Below are positions 18,527-27,638 of a stretch of 64,000 nt of DNA, piece after piece. The first letter of the stretch is position 1. The number at the start of each line of letters is the position of its first letter. Position numbers and translations under genes: made by a program. A model generated the notes under the pieces. The model was not told the DNA's origin and ran no database searches. It saw nothing but the letters and a program-made list of their open reading frames with translations. The stretch lies in NCBI RefSeq assembly GCF_000743945.1, contig NZ_CP009238.1:124001-188000 (forward strand). Direction: 5' to 3'. The DNA is from Basilea psittacipulmonis DSM 24701 (GTDB taxonomy: Bacteria; Pseudomonadota; Gammaproteobacteria; Burkholderiales; Burkholderiaceae_B).

Positions 18527-19735
18527 ATGAAAAACAATGAGAGGAAACAATCGCGATCGACTAAACTCACTCATATGGGATTGGCGGTTTGTGATGAACA
18601 ACACACACAATCACCTGTGAGCGTACCAGTGATACGAACCAGTACCGTGCGTTTTGAAACAGTGGGTCGATTGCATGAGTTTGAACAAAATAAAGCAAAA
18701 GGTCAAAGAACCTCGGTATATGGCCGTTATGGCTTGGAAACACGAGATGTATTAGAAGATTTGTTTTGTGAGTTAGAGCATGGGAAACGTTGCTTTTTAG
18801 CGTCTTCTGGCCTAAACGCGATTAGTACCGCCTTATTATCTTTGGTAAAAAGTGGTGACCATATTGTGTTTGCTGACGGAGTATATGGTCCCGTTCGCAT
18901 TTTTGCCAAGAACATGCTGACTAAGCTCGGTGTTTCGTATGATTTTGTGAACATGGAGAATCCTGATACTTTAAAACAATACATAAAACCGAATACGGTA
19001 GGGGTATATGTTGAAGTACCGAGTTCTCTATTTTTGAGAATGAATGATTTGCCTGCGATTGCAAAAATAGCCCATGAAAAAGGTCTGTGGGTGATGGCTG
19101 ATAACTCTTGGGGTTCAGGAGTTGCCTATCGTCCGTTAGATTTGGGGGCGGATGTGAGTGTGATCGCTGGTACGAAGTATGCGAACGGACACTCTGACGC
19201 ATTAGTTGGTGCCATTGTGGTCAATGACAATGAATCGTTGATTAAACAGATTGGTGCAGGTCACTATGCTTTGGGAACCACGATCAGTCCTGACGATGCT
19301 TGGTTGACCACACGTGGTATTCGTACGATTGAATTGCGTATGAAACAACAAGCCGCACACGCGATGACCGTGATTCATGCTTTAGAAAAGGAACCTTTGG
19401 TTAAACGCATTTATCATCCAGCGTATTCACAAGATCCCCATCATGAATACTGGAAACGTGATGCCACAGGGTCGAATGGTCTGATGAGCATTGCTTTGGA
19501 TTTGTCAGATAATCAAATGGAAGTCTTTGTGAATGCTTTGTCTTTGTTTGGTATTGGATATTCTTGGGGTGGTTATGAATGCCTTATCCAATGGGTTGAT
19601 AAAGATTCAGCTAAGGTGCATGCTTGCTTTGAGGATGACGGTTGCCAAATCGCTAGATTGCATATTGGATTAGAAGATCCAGAAGATGTTATTGCCGATA
19701 TTCAACAAGCCTTAGACAAGGCAAAATCAGTTTAA
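18527..19735 (+). CDS. metC: Cystathionine beta-lyase
   Basis: This is a Cys/Met-metabolism PLP enzyme of 402 residues. It has TSVYGRYGLETRDVLE, ASSGLNAISTALLSLVKSGDH, the DNSWGSG strand with the PLP-contacting Asp, and SVIAGTKYANGHSDALVG carrying the Schiff-base lysine. By family it cleaves cystathionine to homocysteine, pyruvate and ammonia in methionine synthesis. The DNSWGSG / YANGHSDALVG forms are closer to MetC than to gamma-synthases. I chose the ATG at 18527 (MKNNERK); the frame extends to a TTG at 18494 with a GAGGGG before it, so the longer form is possible. It is followed closely by argS. Confidence 0.88.
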   Translation: MKNNERKQSRSTKLTHMGLAVCDEQHTQSPVSVPVIRTSTVRFETVGRLHEFEQNKAKGQRTSVYGRYGLETRDVLEDLFCELEHGKRCFLASSGLNAISTALLSLVKSGDHIVFADGVYGPVRIFAKNMLTKLGVSYDFVNMENPDTLKQYIKPNTVGVYVEVPSSLFLRMNDLPAIAKIAHEKGLWVMADNSWGSGVAYRPLDLGADVSVIAGTKYANGHSDALVGAIVVNDNESLIKQIGAGHYALGTTISPDDAWLTTRGIRTIELRMKQQAAHAMTVIHALEKEPLVKRIYHPAYSQDPHHEYWKRDATGSNGLMSIALDLSDNQMEVFVNALSLFGIGYSWGGYECLIQWVDKDSAKVHACFEDDGCQIARLHIGLEDPEDVIADIQQALDKAKSV

Positions 19736-19750
19736 TGAGAAGAGAAAAAT

Positions 19751-21433
19751 ATGTTACCTGAAGTGCAAACCTTATTGATACAAACGATTGAGAAAGTCGT
19801 TCATCAAATTTTGCCCGATGCTAATGTTCAAGTAAATTTAGCACGTCCAAAACAAGTGGAACATGGCGATGTTGCGACTAATATTGCCATGCAGTTGGCC
19901 AAACCGTTTGGACGCAATCCTCGTGAATTGGCCCAAGAAATCGTCGATCGACTTTTAATAGAACCCAAGATGAAAGGGGTGCTAGACAGTGCGGAAGTGG
20001 CTGGACCTGGCTTTATCAATCTTCGTTTGAGTTTGGCGGTACACCAATCTGTGATTCATAAGGTGTTAAAACAGGGACAGCAGTTTGGTCGTCAACCTCA
20101 AACAGGCGAAAAAATCATGATTGAGTTTGTTTCGGCGAACCCAACAGGCCCGTTACATTTAGGTCATGCTCGTCAAGCGGTGTTGGGCGATTGTTTGAGT
20201 CGTTTGCATGAGGCGGTGGGTTATCAGGTACATCGTGAGTTTTATTATAACGATGCAGGTAATCAGATTAATAACCTTGTATATAGTGTTCAAGCAAGGA
20301 TCAAAGGCATTAACCCTGACGATCCAGCTTATCCAGCAGATGGTTATCGCGGTGACTATATCGTGGACATTGCTAACGATTATATGGCAGGCAAAACGGT
20401 GCAGGCCGATGGTAAAACCATTGTTTCCACAAAAGACGCGGATGATGTTGACAATATTCGAGCGTTTGCAGTGGCTTATTTGCGTAATGAACAGGACTTG
20501 GATTTAAAAGCGATTAATCTTAAATTTGACCAATATTATCTAGAAAGCTCCTTGTACGTAGATGGTAAGGTTGATGCCGTTGTTCGCCATTTGATCAACG
20601 CCGGCTTTACTTATGAAAAAGAGGGTGCGTTGTGGTTGAAAACTACGGAATTAGGCACAGGTGATGATAAAGACCGTGTTATGAGAAAATCAGACGGTTC
20701 TTACACTTATTTTGTTCCCGATATTGCTTATCACGTGACGAAGTGGGAACGAGGGTATCATCACGATATTCAAGTTCAAGGAACAGACCATCATGGCACG
20801 GTGGCTCGTCTAAGAGCAGGTTTGCAAGGGATGCAGATGGGGATTCCAAAAGATTACCCCTCTTATTGTTTGCACAAAATGGTTAAAGTTGTTCGTAATG
20901 GACAAGAGGTCAAAATTTCTAAACGTGCTGGCAGTTATGTCACCATGCGTGATTTGATTGATTGGGTCGGCCAAGATGCTGTGCGATTTTTCATGATTCA
21001 AAGACGTGCGGATACAGAGTTTGTGTTTGATATTGATCTCGCCTTGCAAGCCAGTGATGACAATCCTGTGTACTATGTTCAATATGCCCATGCTCGTATT
21101 TGCAAGCTATTAAGAGATTCAGCAGACTTTTTGTCAGCTCGCCAAGAAGCCGATACAAGCTTATTGACCGCTCCGACTGAGTTGGCTTTGATGAGACGAT
21201 TGGCAGAGTTTCCTTCATTAATTATGAATGCGGCTAAAGAATTAAGTCCTCATTTAATGGCCTACTGGTTGCTTGATTTGGCAGCGGATCTTCACAGCTG
21301 GTATGGTTCAGAAAGAATTATGGTCGATGATGAGACGCTTAAACACGCTAGATTAACGCTAGCCGATGTGGTGCGTCAGGTATTATCGAATGGTTTAAAT
21401 TTATTAGGCGTATCATCGCCAGAGCAGATGTAA
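19751..21433 (+). CDS. argS: Arginyl-tRNA synthetase
   Basis: This is a class I aminoacyl-tRNA synthetase of 560 residues, full length for the family. The N-terminal ArgRS additional domain is followed by [20 protein letters not shown] (HIGH motif as HLGH), [37 protein letters not shown] as the KMSKS loop, and a DALR anticodon-binding domain ending in [12 protein letters not shown]. It charges tRNA-Arg. It starts 15 bases after metC, and its stop is one base before the next start, so it is co-transcribed with the SPOR protein and dsbA. Confidence 0.97.
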   Translation: MLPEVQTLLIQTIEKVVHQILPDANVQVNLARPKQVEHGDVATNIAMQLAKPFGRNPRELAQEIVDRLLIEPKMKGVLDSAEVAGPGFINLRLSLAVHQSVIHKVLKQGQQFGRQPQTGEKIMIEFVSANPTGPLHLGHARQAVLGDCLSRLHEAVGYQVHREFYYNDAGNQINNLVYSVQARIKGINPDDPAYPADGYRGDYIVDIANDYMAGKTVQADGKTIVSTKDADDVDNIRAFAVAYLRNEQDLDLKAINLKFDQYYLESSLYVDGKVDAVVRHLINAGFTYEKEGALWLKTTELGTGDDKDRVMRKSDGSYTYFVPDIAYHVTKWERGYHHDIQVQGTDHHGTVARLRAGLQGMQMGIPKDYPSYCLHKMVKVVRNGQEVKISKRAGSYVTMRDLIDWVGQDAVRFFMIQRRADTEFVFDIDLALQASDDNPVYYVQYAHARICKLLRDSADFLSARQEADTSLLTAPTELALMRRLAEFPSLIMNAAKELSPHLMAYWLLDLAADLHSWYGSERIMVDDETLKHARLTLADVVRQVLSNGLNLLGVSSPEQM

Positions 21434-21434
21434 T

Positions 21435-22085
21435 ATGGCTAAAAATAACTCATCTTCCAATCGTGGTGCGGTCATTTGGATTGCACTGTTGTTCGGTTTT
21501 ATTTTAGGGGTGCTGGTGGCAGTGGTCGTTATGAACTATTTGAACCCAGTCAAATACAGTCCTACCAGTCAAGAAGCACCGTTAGTTCGTCCTGTTAAAT
21601 CAACTGTGCCGACGAAACAGACGGAAACATTGGCTAAACCTGACGATCAGGCGTCGCCTCAACCTGTGGTAGAAGATAAACCTATCGCACAACAAATGGT
21701 GGCAACGACCCCCGCTCCTAAGATTATCAAAGGCGACACAACGCAGGAGACGACAAGCTCTAATGCACAGCCTGTTAGTGAGCCAGAAAAGCCAGTCCCT
21801 CAGACGACGGCACCAAAGAGTGAGGATGCGATTGGTGAATTGATTAAAGAACGTTATCAACCCACTGCGTTACAAGTCGGTGCTGTGGGAACAGAAGCGT
21901 CCGTACAGGCTTTGAAAGCTAAGATGTTGATGTTGGGTTTTGAGGCAAAATCTAAACAAGTCAAAAGCCAGAATCGAACGTTCTATCGTGTTTATATCGG
22001 TCCGTTTAAAACAAAGAAAGAGTATGATGCGGCGATTTCTCGCTTAAAAGCAGAAAAAGTTGGTTATACTGTGTTTTCTTATTAA
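21435..22085 (+). CDS. SPOR-domain inner-membrane protein (FtsN-like)
   Basis: The protein has 216 residues. A short cytosolic N-terminus precedes one membrane helix (about residues 13-36, AVIWIALLFGFILGVLVAVVV). A Pro/Thr/Lys/Gln-rich periplasmic linker follows, then a C-terminal SPOR domain of about 75 residues (ALQVGAVGTEASVQALKAKM through YRVYIGPFKTKKEYDAAISRL). SPOR domains bind denuded glycan strands at the septum, so a division role like FtsN is likely. In related Alcaligenaceae the gene between argS and dsbA is of this kind. Confidence 0.88.
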   Translation: MAKNNSSSNRGAVIWIALLFGFILGVLVAVVVMNYLNPVKYSPTSQEAPLVRPVKSTVPTKQTETLAKPDDQASPQPVVEDKPIAQQMVATTPAPKIIKGDTTQETTSSNAQPVSEPEKPVPQTTAPKSEDAIGELIKERYQPTALQVGAVGTEASVQALKAKMLMLGFEAKSKQVKSQNRTFYRVYIGPFKTKKEYDAAISRLKAEKVGYTVFSY

Positions 22086-22102
22086 CTTATGGAGTTTGAT
22101 TA

Positions 22103-22735
22103 ATGAAATCCCTTTTGAAAAAACTATTACTTGCTTGCGGTATCGCGTTATGTGTGGTGCCAGCTGTTCAAGCACAAGAATACAAGACGTTGGATAAGAC
22201 ATTACCGTCTAATACGCCTGATAAAGTTGAAGCGTTAATTTTCTTCTCTTACGCTTGTGCACATTGTGCGGCAATGGAACCTATGTTTCTAGAGTGGCAA
22301 AAAAATACGCCTAAAGGTGCAGAGATTAATTTTGTACCTGTAGGGTTCAATACGTTAACAGAGGCACTTCAACAATTGTTCTATACCTTGCAAGCCTTGA
22401 ATCGCATGGATTTAAGCCCAAAGGTGTTTGATGCCATTCATCAGCAAAGATTGAATTTGTTTACACGTGACAATATCCAAGCTTGGTTGAAAGATCAAGG
22501 TGTCTCAAAAGAACAGTTTGACGCGGTTTATGACTCATTTGGTGTGAATGCCAAAATCAAACAAGCGAATAATCTGGTTCATGCTTATAATGTAACCGCT
22601 ACGCCTACCATTGCGATTGCTGGAAAATACGTCATTTCGCCAGATATGGTGGAGTCAAATTCTCCAAGCGAGGCCTATCAACGTACATATGAAATCGCTC
22701 AAGATTTGCTTTTGAAATCGGTCAAAGCAAAATAA
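22103..22735 (+). CDS. dsbA: Thiol:disulfide interchange protein DsbA
   Basis: The protein has 210 residues and a signal peptide ending VQAQ. The thioredoxin-fold active site is CAHC at 52-55 (FFSYACAHCAAMEP), and the cis-proline loop is NVTATPTIAIAGKY. It introduces disulfides into exported proteins. Clients in the window could include the Cys-pair autotransporter passenger and the Cys-rich protein at 33.4 kb (inference). It follows the SPOR gene by 17 bases, ending the argS operon, and is followed by a strong terminator. Confidence 0.95.
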   Translation: MKSLLKKLLLACGIALCVVPAVQAQEYKTLDKTLPSNTPDKVEALIFFSYACAHCAAMEPMFLEWQKNTPKGAEINFVPVGFNTLTEALQQLFYTLQALNRMDLSPKVFDAIHQQRLNLFTRDNIQAWLKDQGVSKEQFDAVYDSFGVNAKIKQANNLVHAYNVTATPTIAIAGKYVISPDMVESNSPSEAYQRTYEIAQDLLLKSVKAK

Positions 22736-22758
22736 TGATTTAGACGGATTGTTCGTGA

Positions 22759-22878
22759 ATTTGACAATTTAAGTGTTGTTGAATTTAAATACTCAAAACC
22801 TACATTAATGCTGGTACGCGGTTAATGTAGGTTTGTTTTTTTTTGGAGGGAGGTGAAAGCGATCGGGCGGCATATGTG
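22759..22878 (+). repeat. Cassette copy 1 (promoter-like element plus terminator)
   Basis: TTGACA lies at 22761-22766 and TTAAAT at 22785-22790 (18-base spacing). The stem AAACCTACATTAA (22796-22808) pairs perfectly with 22822-22834, and a T run follows. It serves at least as the dsbA terminator. Confidence 0.8.
22796..22844 (+). terminator. Rho-independent terminator after dsbA (copy 1)
   Basis: A perfect 13-bp stem with a 13-base loop is followed by GTTTTTTTTT. It lies 61 bases after the dsbA stop. Confidence 0.9.
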
Positions 22879-22998
22879 GTGTGGTTTGTGTGGCTGGTGA
22901 AAGCGATGTGTTTGCTAATGAAGCGTATCCACGTAGAGATGAAATGGATCGAGTATTGTTTTAAGGTTAGTTAACGCTTTGATGAGACGGTGATGCGG

Positions 22999-23117
22999 AT
23001 TTGACAATTTAAGTGTTGTTGAATTTAAATACTCAAAACCTACATTAATGCTGATACGCGGTTAATGTAGGTTTGTTTTTTTTGGAGGGGGTGAAAGCGA
23101 TCGGGCGGCATATGTGC
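22999..23117 (+). repeat. Cassette copy 2 (promoter-like element plus terminator)
   Basis: It is nearly identical to copy 1: TTGACA at 23001-23006, TTAAAT at 23025-23030 and the same hairpin. It differs by one loop base (GGTACG to GATACG), one fewer T and a small indel in the G run. Confidence 0.8.
23036..23083 (+). terminator. Rho-independent terminator (copy 2)
   Basis: The same 13-bp stem (23036-23048 with 23062-23074) is followed by GTTTTTTTT. It lies about 130 bases before the RHS gene and has no gene of its own to terminate. Confidence 0.85.
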
Positions 23118-23214
23118 GGTGCTTGGTATGGGTGGTGATTGAGTATATTTGCGAATTTTCTTAAATAGCTATTTCAGGTAGTATGGTTTTATCGGTTAGG
23201 TAAAAGGTCATGCT

Positions 23215-26200
23215 ATGCGATTCTTGGCGTGTTTATGTCTGTTTTTTTCTTTAACTTCTTGGGCGGCGGAAAGTACCTCAGAGAAAGCTAGATTCACTTG
23301 TTCCGTGATAACAGGTTCTCCGTGTCAGTCTGGTCGGATAGTCCATCGAGCAGATGAATTGAATCGATTATATTCGGTGGGTAATCCTGTTAATTTTATT
23401 ACTGGAAATAAATATCAGGAAGAGATTGATTTATTTCCACAGTCATCGGGTTTAGAAATTGTTCGTTACTATAATTCTCGAAATCCTAGAGTCCATGTGC
23501 TAGGGCAGGGGTGGAGTTTATCTTTTGATGAACATCTTTATAAAAATTCAGGGTCAATGATACAGCTGGTTTTGGGGGATGGACAGCGAGTGACGTTTGG
23601 TGCGGTCATCGATGATCGAGCTTTTTCCTCTAAAGGTGTGTTGCTACTGACACGAGATAAAGATTATTTTGTTGAATACGCTTATGAATTTTTAATCCAT
23701 GAATTTGACCAAAGAGGGGATTTGATACGATTAATTGCCGTGCCTGATGGAAGTTTAACCTTGCCACAGATATTGGCTTATCTTGCTGATGCGAAAACAG
23801 AAAAAATACTTGCCAAGTTTGATGAACATAAAACATTGCATTCATCTGCAGAAGTGCATGAGTACATGGAAATGGATGAACGAAAAACTAGTAAAGGAAT
23901 CGATTCGTCAGAAGTGGTTAAACGCAGTAGTGTGGGTGAACATAGAAATAAAACTGGCGTAGATTCATCTGCAGAAGTGCATGAGTACACGGAAGTGGCG
24001 GAACGAGAAAATAGTAAAGGAATCGATTCGTCAGAAGTGTTTAAACACAGTAGTGTGGGTGAACATAGAAATAAAACTGACGCGGATTCATCTGCAGAAG
24101 TGCATGAGTACAGGGAAGTGGCGGATCGAGAAAATAGTAAAGGAATCGATTCGTCAGAAGTGGTTAAACGCAGTAGTGTGGGTGAACATAGAAATAAAAC
24201 TGGCGTAGATTCATCTGCAGAAGTGCATGAGTACACGGAAGTAGCGGATCGAGAAAATAAATATCTTGTGTTAAAGAAAGAAAATACAGAAACGAAACTT
24301 GATGTAAAGGAATCGGTTTTTTCGTCATTTAAACAATTGGTGATAGAAAGAAATTCATTAGGATTTATTACGGCTATACGTTCTTTATCTCAACCCGAAC
24401 AATCGCTGAGTTTTCACTATCAGAGAGATGGTTTTTTAAGTCGTATTGTTAGAGATGATGGATTTTTTGTGAACTATGTTTATGAGGGGTCATTGCTCCA
24501 ATCTGCTAATCTGAATGATAGGTTTAAGTTGGTCTATGTCTATAAAGATGGGTATTTACACCAACGTTACATCCAAGATTTAGAGAAAAAAGATCGGATT
24601 CATTTGTTAGGAACTTGGTTCTACGATGATAAAGGTAGAGTGACGTTTTATGACGGTTTGATGGAACGGTTTAGTTTTTCCTACGAAAATCAGCTTACCC
24701 GAATGGTTGATCGTTTTGGTCGATCTTATGAGGTGGCTTATGAGCGGACAAAAGATCATTACCGCATTACTAAGAACGATTTGAGTAAAGCTAAGGACGT
24801 TCAAGTGCCGAATTATTCAGTAGGAGCGTACCCGTATGCTCGCATTGAAGAAGGAATACTAGTCTTTAAAAATGGGGTGAAACAGTTTGTCAGAAATAAT
24901 GAACATTTTTTGTATGACGCTAATGATCGTTTGCTATGGCATTCTCTCGTGTTACAAGACGCACAAGAAAGAGTCGATCAGGTAGTGCAGTATTTTCAGC
25001 CTGTATCTTTAGTTTCCTCACTGGTATTAGCGTATAACCCTAAATCGCAACTGATGGCTTCTAATTTTAATGGTGAGATAAAAACTTATGAATGGCGTGA
25101 GAATGGCTTAAATAAAGAGTTTTCAGTTTCTTTAAATGCCCAAGGTCTCGTGGAAAAAGATGAGGATAAACATTATCGATATACGACCGATAAACGATTG
25201 TCAGGTATATCAGATGGACAGGAGGTGTTGGTCAAATACGAGTATGGTTTTGATGAAAAGTTAAAAAGCTATGTTCGATATAAGTATATTCTTGATGATG
25301 ATCGATATGAGCTAATTCAAAAGTTATATTTTGATGATGGGAAAATATTATATGAATGGGATAAAGAAGTCGATCCTAAGGAAGAATTCGCCATCACACG
25401 TCAATATATTTGGCAAGGAAAGGCACCGATTGCTTTGATTGATTTTTCATATGATGAGCCAAAAGTTTTTTATATTCATGTGAATCATTTGATGGCACCT
25501 ATTGCGGTCACCAATGAAAAAGCAGAAGTCGTGTGGCTTGCCCAATACGATGCTTTAGCCAATGCGGATATTTTGAAAAGCGATATATCCTTGCATTTAC
25601 GTTTACCTGGCCAATACTACGATGAAGAATCTGGTTTGCATTTCAATCATTATCGTTATTATGACAGTTATGCAGGGCATTTTTTAGAACCTGATCCAGT
25701 CAAAGGCTTGCCTTTAGGTAGTACATATGGCTTTGCTGATTATTATCAAGGCAAGTATGTTGATCCATTAGGCATGTACTTAATTGCTTTTGATGGGACC
25801 AGTGTTACAGAAAAATATAACTCAAATGTTAGACAGTTATATGATGAATATGATCATGATAAAACGTACTTGACGGGGGCGGGAACCAACCCTGTTTCAG
25901 GAATTCTTCGCGTAGTCAATGCAGCACTCGGGTTAAATGCTGTAAACAAAGTTGCATCAGCTTTCTTTAATTTAAGAAGATACCTTTCTGATATTCAGAA
26001 AAAGCGTAAGGAAATGCAAGATCATCATACTCATCGCCTGTTTGAAAATATTATTGTTCCGATAGATATTGTTGGATTTTCAAGGGGTGGGGTTCAATCT
26101 ATGCTACTTGCTTATTTGCTTTCATATGTTACGAACAATGGGCTTTTTAAGTATAAAGATACCAATTTTGATATCGAGATGTGTTTGGATTTGAGATTTG

Positions 26201-26874
26201 TAGGTATGTTTGATGCGGTTGCTCAAATGCCTGAGACTAAATACAGGCTTTCTAGAATGGATCCAGAAACCTCAAAAATGAAAGATAAAGAAATAATATT
26301 GCATAAAGAAATTCCCCAATCATGGAAATGGGTGGCTCATGCAGTGGCTTTGAATGAACGAAATAATCATTTGCCTTTGACTCCTTTGGCCAGTTCTTCA
26401 ACAAACGGAAACGTCAGAAATCAAGCAGGTTTCATTGGTGCACATGGTGATATTGGTGGTGGATATAACGAGAACGATAAGAAACATAAAAATCGTAAGT
26501 TTACGAATAATGAATATTCTGATTTGGCGGTTGTTGCTAAAAGTTGGATACATTGGCAAGCAAGGCAAGCAGGTGTACCGTTTAAAGAACCGAGCGAAGA
26601 AAGTCGCCAAGTTAAAAATCCTATTGCCCATCGCAGCAATTTATCAGCGTTTCTGTCAATTGCAGATGATGATGAAGACAGGGATGTTGAATTTGGCGAT
26701 AAAAAGATCAAGCAAGGCGAAGTAGAGAGTATTGGTGAAGCAAAAAGAAAAGAAGTGAGTGCCTTTATTGAATATATTGATAAGGACCAAGGAAATGGAG
26801 CAATTATGGGAAAAGTGGATATGGAGAAATATCGTGAGTGGTTGAAAAAGGAATATGATGGGTTTGATTTTTAA
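23215..26874 (+). CDS. Sec-exported RHS/YD-repeat protein with C-terminal DUF2235 (Tle1-like) lipase domain
   Basis: The protein has 1219 residues. A signal peptide (cleavage near SWAAES) is followed by a DUF6531-like entry (VGNPVNFITGNKYQEEIDL, about 55-75). Residues 210-349 are a 41-residue repeat in 3.4 copies. YD/RHS repeats follow, closing with the RHS core LPGQYYDEESGLHFNHYRYYD (about 797) and ending VDPLGMY. The last 360 residues begin FDGT (859-862) and carry GFSRGG (Ser956), GMFDAV (Asp1000) and AHGDIGGGY (His1077), the layout of DUF2235 lipases such as type VI effector Tle1. The likely activity is phospholipase or esterase. There is no PAAR, VgrG or obvious immunity gene nearby. A Sec signal on an RHS-lipase is unusual and suggests delivery other than by a VgrG spike. 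Confidence 0.85.
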   Translation: MRFLACLCLFFSLTSWAAESTSEKARFTCSVITGSPCQSGRIVHRADELNRLYSVGNPVNFITGNKYQEEIDLFPQSSGLEIVRYYNSRNPRVHVLGQGWSLSFDEHLYKNSGSMIQLVLGDGQRVTFGAVIDDRAFSSKGVLLLTRDKDYFVEYAYEFLIHEFDQRGDLIRLIAVPDGSLTLPQILAYLADAKTEKILAKFDEHKTLHSSAEVHEYMEMDERKTSKGIDSSEVVKRSSVGEHRNKTGVDSSAEVHEYTEVAERENSKGIDSSEVFKHSSVGEHRNKTDADSSAEVHEYREVADRENSKGIDSSEVVKRSSVGEHRNKTGVDSSAEVHEYTEVADRENKYLVLKKENTETKLDVKESVFSSFKQLVIERNSLGFITAIRSLSQPEQSLSFHYQRDGFLSRIVRDDGFFVNYVYEGSLLQSANLNDRFKLVYVYKDGYLHQRYIQDLEKKDRIHLLGTWFYDDKGRVTFYDGLMERFSFSYENQLTRMVDRFGRSYEVAYERTKDHYRITKNDLSKAKDVQVPNYSVGAYPYARIEEGILVFKNGVKQFVRNNEHFLYDANDRLLWHSLVLQDAQERVDQVVQYFQPVSLVSSLVLAYNPKSQLMASNFNGEIKTYEWRENGLNKEFSVSLNAQGLVEKDEDKHYRYTTDKRLSGISDGQEVLVKYEYGFDEKLKSYVRYKYILDDDRYELIQKLYFDDGKILYEWDKEVDPKEEFAITRQYIWQGKAPIALIDFSYDEPKVFYIHVNHLMAPIAVTNEKAEVVWLAQYDALANADILKSDISLHLRLPGQYYDEESGLHFNHYRYYDSYAGHFLEPDPVKGLPLGSTYGFADYYQGKYVDPLGMYLIAFDGTSVTEKYNSNVRQLYDEYDHDKTYLTGAGTNPVSGILRVVNAALGLNAVNKVASAFFNLRRYLSDIQKKRKEMQDHHTHRLFENIIVPIDIVGFSRGGVQSMLLAYLLSYVTNNGLFKYKDTNFDIEMCLDLRFVGMFDAVAQMPETKYRLSRMDPETSKMKDKEIILHKEIPQSWKWVAHAVALNERNNHLPLTPLASSSTNGNVRNQAGFIGAHGDIGGGYNENDKKHKNRKFTNNEYSDLAVVAKSWIHWQARQAGVPFKEPSEESRQVKNPIAHRSNLSAFLSIADDDEDRDVEFGDKKIKQGEVESIGEAKRKEVSAFIEYIDKDQGNGAIMGKVDMEKYREWLKKEYDGFDF
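23841..24262 (+). repeat. In-frame 123-bp tandem repeat (41 residues, about 3.4 copies) inside the RHS gene
   Basis: The marker TTCATCTGCA recurs at 23841, 23964, 24087 and 24210, exactly 123 bases apart. The first unit is the most diverged, and later units are almost identical, with single substitutions. The encoded unit is Ser/Glu/Lys-rich and probably an extended, surface-exposed linker. Because the unit is a multiple of three, copy-number change would keep the frame. Confidence 0.95.
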
Positions 26875-27108
26875 TGGGATGCGATAAGGAATGAGGTGGT
26901 TGGTAAACGTTGCGAGATAGATGCGGTTGTATGAACGTTTGTTGGTAAGGTGGTGGTGCGATGAGAAAGATGTAAGTAATTGGGATGCGATAAGGAATGA
27001 GGTGGTTGGTAAACGTTGCGAGATAGGTGCGGTTGTATAAATGTTTGTTGGTAAGGTGGTGGTGCGATGAGAAAGATGTGGGTAATTGGGATGCGATAAG
27101 AAAGATGT
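26875..27108. repeat. 106-bp tandem repeat, two full copies plus a short third, downstream of the RHS gene
   Basis: TGGGATGCGATAAGGAATGA occurs at 26875 and 26981, and TGGGATGCGATAAG at 27087, spaced 106 bases. The first two copies differ at only a few positions. The sequence is G-rich and C-poor on the + strand and has no credible reading frame. The rest of this 396-base gap, to 27270, holds only the ribosome site of the next gene. Confidence 0.9.
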
Positions 27109-27270
27109 TGGTAAATTGAGGTGTTGATAAAGAAGTGGTGTATGCGAGCGAAGGATAGGTGTTTTGATCGGAGGGTGTAATGTGCAGAAATGTTGATGAG
27201 AAATGAAATGGGGGATTGAGTCATGATGTGAAAATACGCTTTATAATCTTTTTTATTCGAGGAGATTATT

Positions 27271-27630
27271 ATGTTGTATTGTTTTAGAACGCCGAATGTT
27301 GCAGAAATAACGATGTTAGGTAAACATGTTCAGCTTTTGTTTAAGGCATTGAACAAACCCGTTGAATCTATTCCTGATCAAGGTGCTTTCCCCAACGAGT
27401 ACATGGCGGAATATATTGAACGAATTGAACGGGCGATTGCACAAGATGAGGATGCTGATAATCAAAAACAGTATCAAGAGTTGGATGAGGCCAAAGAAGA
27501 GGGGGAAAAAATCGATGTCTTTGAACAAGGTGTTAGTTTGAAGCGAAGACTTTGGCCTATTCTAAACATGATGAAAGAAGCGTTAAAACATCAAGAACAT
27601 ATTACTTGGGAAAAAGTAAATCCTTGGTAA
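27271..27630 (+). CDS. DUF1840 domain protein
   Basis: The protein has 119 residues. The N-terminus MLYCFRTPNVAEITMLGKHVQLLF and the C-terminal VSLKRRLWPILNMMKEALKHQEHITW match the DUF1840 pattern common in Burkholderiales, where members begin MLYKFKS and end VSLRQRAWPLI...DIVWGV. The middle is acidic and variable. The function is unknown. Its place after the RHS-lipase gene invites the idea of an immunity protein, but the family is a conserved cytosolic housekeeping one, so I do not call it that. GAGGAG lies seven bases before the start. Confidence 0.8.
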   Translation: MLYCFRTPNVAEITMLGKHVQLLFKALNKPVESIPDQGAFPNEYMAEYIERIERAIAQDEDADNQKQYQELDEAKEEGEKIDVFEQGVSLKRRLWPILNMMKEALKHQEHITWEKVNPW

Positions 27631-27638
27631 TTAATGTA

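Larger units (their letters stand above)
22736..23214. other. Intergenic region holding two copies of a promoter-like/terminator cassette
   Basis: No protein gene is seen in these 479 bases. A block of about 118 bases starting near 22759 is repeated exactly 240 bases on, near 22999. Each block contains a TTGACA / TTAAAT promoter-like pair followed at once by a hairpin and T run, then GTGAAAGCGATCGGGCGGCA. The sequence between the blocks is not repeated. Confidence 0.85.

Noticed and set aside
23778..24236. 152-codon minus-strand frame of repeated Ser/Cys-rich sequence
   Set aside because: It is the exact antisense of the 123-bp repeats in the RHS gene; the repeat length keeps it open. No ribosome site or family resemblance.
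26871..27224. 117-codon minus-strand frame after the RHS gene, considered as an immunity gene
   Set aside because: It is formed by the 106-bp repeat and is His/Pro/Ser-rich with no start site; such frames arise by chance in C-poor DNA.
27271..27630. DUF1840 gene as the immunity partner of the RHS-lipase
   Set aside because: It matches a conserved Burkholderiales family found without RHS genes, and has no export signal, which lipase immunity proteins usually carry.
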